Positions 52,644 through 54,261 of a stretch of DNA of 54,261 nt are shown here, one piece after another. Source of the stretch: Phycisphaerales bacterium (GTDB taxonomy: Bacteria > Planctomycetota > Phycisphaerae > UBA1845 > UTPLA1). Under the pieces are notes generated by a model that was not told the origin of the DNA, made no database searches, and saw only the letters and a program-made list of their open reading frames with translations. Location of the stretch: positions 1 through 54,261 of the forward strand of contig JAKSDK010000872.1 of the NCBI GenBank assembly GCA_022360095.1. The letters run 5' to 3'. Position 1 is the first letter of the stretch, and each line of letters opens with the position of its first letter. Position numbers and translations under genes: made by a program.

Positions 52644-54261
52644 TTAGCCTGAGTCGTCTATTTGTAAGGCAGCGAGGCATTGGTGGTGCATGCGCTGCAC
52701 AGCGGCTGTCAGGGAGTGCTGATCGGTCAACGTGTTTCTGCGGATCTCCAAACACTCATGAAAAACGACTTCGGCATCCTTGTAACGAGATTGTGCCAGA
52801 AGAATCTCACCCAACACGAAAAGTGAATCCGCCAGTCTCGGATCGTCCGCGGCGAAAACACGACGGTGGACGCCAACGCTACGACGGGCGACGGTCTCGG
52901 CGCTGTCCGGATCCTTGCGGACGGCGAGAACCCTGGCCGAGCCCAACAAGGCACGGGCGTATGAAACGCTTTCTTTCCCACTCGGAATCGACGATAACGC
53001 AGTTTGATAATATCGATCAGCGGTGGAATAGTCCCTCCCTGCGAAGCGGGCATCTCCCATGAATATTAAATTCCAAGGATTAGGTTTTTCTAACTCGCGA
53101 TTAGTCAGGCCTTGCATGACATCGATCGCGCTGGAGATATCGCCTGTCTTCGTATACAATATACAGAGCCTACGCCGGTATTTCTCCGAACTCCGGCGAA
53201 AGCGTTCACAGTCTGCGAAGTTACCGCGAATGTCCAATGCCTCGAGATAAAGCGCTTCGCTTTCTTCGTAGTCCTCCAGCTTCTGAAACAAAAAGTCAGC
53301 AAAGCGATTCAACGATAACGCAAGGTCCGGATGCCGGTCGCCCAGCAGCTTCCGTTGCCACCCGAGCGACTCGCGAAACATGCGCTCGGCGCCCTCAAAT
53401 TCACACCGAGCCTCAAGGAGCTGAGCGTACTCGAAACGAATATACGCCTCGGACACACTGTTGTCGCCAAATTGGCGCCGCGACGCCTGAATGCCTTCGA
53501 GATATGCGCCTTCGCTGGCGGAATATTTCTTCCGGCGTTGGAGGGCCATGCCCAGGTCCATGAAGTAAAGCGCAGGAACCTCTTGCCCATGCTCGTGAAG
53601 TATCGAAATCGCCTCTGATATGTTCTTCTCTGCGACGTCATAAAAATCTTGTACTCGCATGCCCCTCCAGCGGGCGACACCGTTGAATGACCCGTGATTA
53701 TACGAGGCCACTCCTAAGCCATGCAGGCTTCGTGCGACCTTAGGGTGACGCTCTCCCAGCCAGTGACGATAAAGGTCCAAACTCTCCTGAAACAACGACG
53801 TGGCCTTCCGGTAGTCATACCGCGCATTCGCATGCTCCCCCAAATCGCACAGACTCTCGGCCGATTCGAGACTGGACTCACCGAAATGACGTCGTCGAAG
53901 ATCAAGCGCGGCTTGCAACTGAGCTTCCGCACTGCGGTACACACCCAAGCCAAGATACGTCAACCCCAGCGTTCGATGCAGTGACGCCCGGGCTTCGGGC
54001 TGATCGGCCAGTTCAGTCTCGAACCGCTCGGCTGCGCTGTCCAACATCTCGCGAACGGTCACGTCTCGGCCATTGCGCTGCGGATCCGCTATCGTGAAAA
54101 TCCTTTGTAAAAGACGGTTAAGCTGCTTGGCCTTGTCCGCTTCCGCCCGTACTTGCAGCAGCCCGAACACGGCGACGCCCGCTCCACCGATCAGCAACAG
54201 GAAGATTACGGCCGTTGCCACGACTCCCACGGTATTTCGACGGATGAACTTGGCGGCGCGA
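52644..54261 (-). CDS. C-terminal half of a TPR Ser/Thr kinase, cut by the window edge
   Basis: The frame is open to the last base, so the GTG at 54230 is internal. The visible 538 residues start with RAAKFIRRNT and a TM helix, followed by TPR repeats. They align end to end with the corresponding part of the kinase at 25153-27945, roughly three quarters identical by eye, including RYCDLG-like, LYLEALDIR and FADCERFRR segments. The least similar stretch is near 53040-53110. The kinase domain, and presumably a partner ECF gene, should lie just beyond the right edge. It converges with the decarboxylase gene. Confidence 0.88.
   Translation of the reverse strand, partial: RAAKFIRRNTVGVVATAVIFLLLIGGAGVAVFGLLQVRAEADKAKQLNRLLQRIFTIADPQRNGRDVTVREMLDSAAERFETELADQPEARASLHRTLGLTYLGLGVYRSAEAQLQAALDLRRRHFGESSLESAESLCDLGEHANARYDYRKATSLFQESLDLYRHWLGERHPKVARSLHGLGVASYNHGSFNGVARWRGMRVQDFYDVAEKNISEAISILHEHGQEVPALYFMDLGMALQRRKKYSASEGAYLEGIQASRRQFGDNSVSEAYIRFEYAQLLEARCEFEGAERMFRESLGWQRKLLGDRHPDLALSLNRFADFLFQKLEDYEESEALYLEALDIRGNFADCERFRRSSEKYRRRLCILYTKTGDISSAIDVMQGLTNRELEKPNPWNLIFMGDARFAGRDYSTADRYYQTALSSIPSGKESVSYARALLGSARVLAVRKDPDSAETVARRSVGVHRRVFAADDPRLADSLFVLGEILLAQSRYKDAEVVFHECLEIRRNTLTDQHSLTAAVQRMHHQCLAALQIDDSG

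Overview
The window looks like a chromosomal segment of a planctomycete (Planctomycetota, probably class Phycisphaerae). This is judged from the content: ECF sigma factors paired with membrane-anchored Hanks-type serine/threonine kinases carrying TPR or WD40 tails, very large secreted proteins with dockerin-like EF-hands, NHL, RHS, MopE-type and beta-helix modules, Cys-rich GRCC/GACC motifs, small membrane proteins ending in a CxxC-YDLRG-CPEC zinc ribbon, and an IPTL-CTERM protein. G+C is moderately high. No rRNA, tRNA, CRISPR array, insertion sequence or phage gene was recognised.

Layout. 1-5631: end of a giant Cys-rich secreted mosaic protein, cut by the left edge, then a small membrane zinc-ribbon protein. 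6382-13810 (minus): a tight eight-gene phosphorelay operon. It holds a membrane histidine kinase with three near-identical FixL-like PAS domains, two Rcp1-like receivers, a receiver-kinase hybrid and four more single-domain receivers. Two further receivers (14202-15048) run the other way. None of these ten proteins has a DNA-binding output domain. 15075-44173: three successive modules, each an ECF sigma gene plus its kinase gene lying head-to-head with a giant secreted-protein gene. The partners are an RHS/YD protein, an NHL/dockerin protein and a 2032-residue propeller/Ig/MopE protein. 44474-48523: a secreted beta-helix protein built from a tandem duplication. 48698-50572: a small TM-zinc-ribbon gene broken by an amber codon, an IPTL-CTERM protein and a His-rich lipoprotein. 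50803-50949: nested hairpin repeats. 51096-52487: a PLP-dependent decarboxylase-family enzyme. 52644-54261: the C-terminal half of a second copy of the TPR kinase at 25153-27945, cut by the right edge.

How the parts may work together (inference). The sigma-kinase pairs look like transmembrane signalling units that could control the divergent surface-protein gene next to each. In the first pair the kinase begins with an HxxxCxxC zinc motif like those of anti-sigma factors. In the other two pairs the sigma factor has a Thr-containing stretch where the acidic DAED-like patch is usual, which would suit control by phosphorylation. The phosphorelay operon looks like a redox- or oxygen-responsive Cph1/Rcp1-type system whose receivers act through protein-protein contacts.
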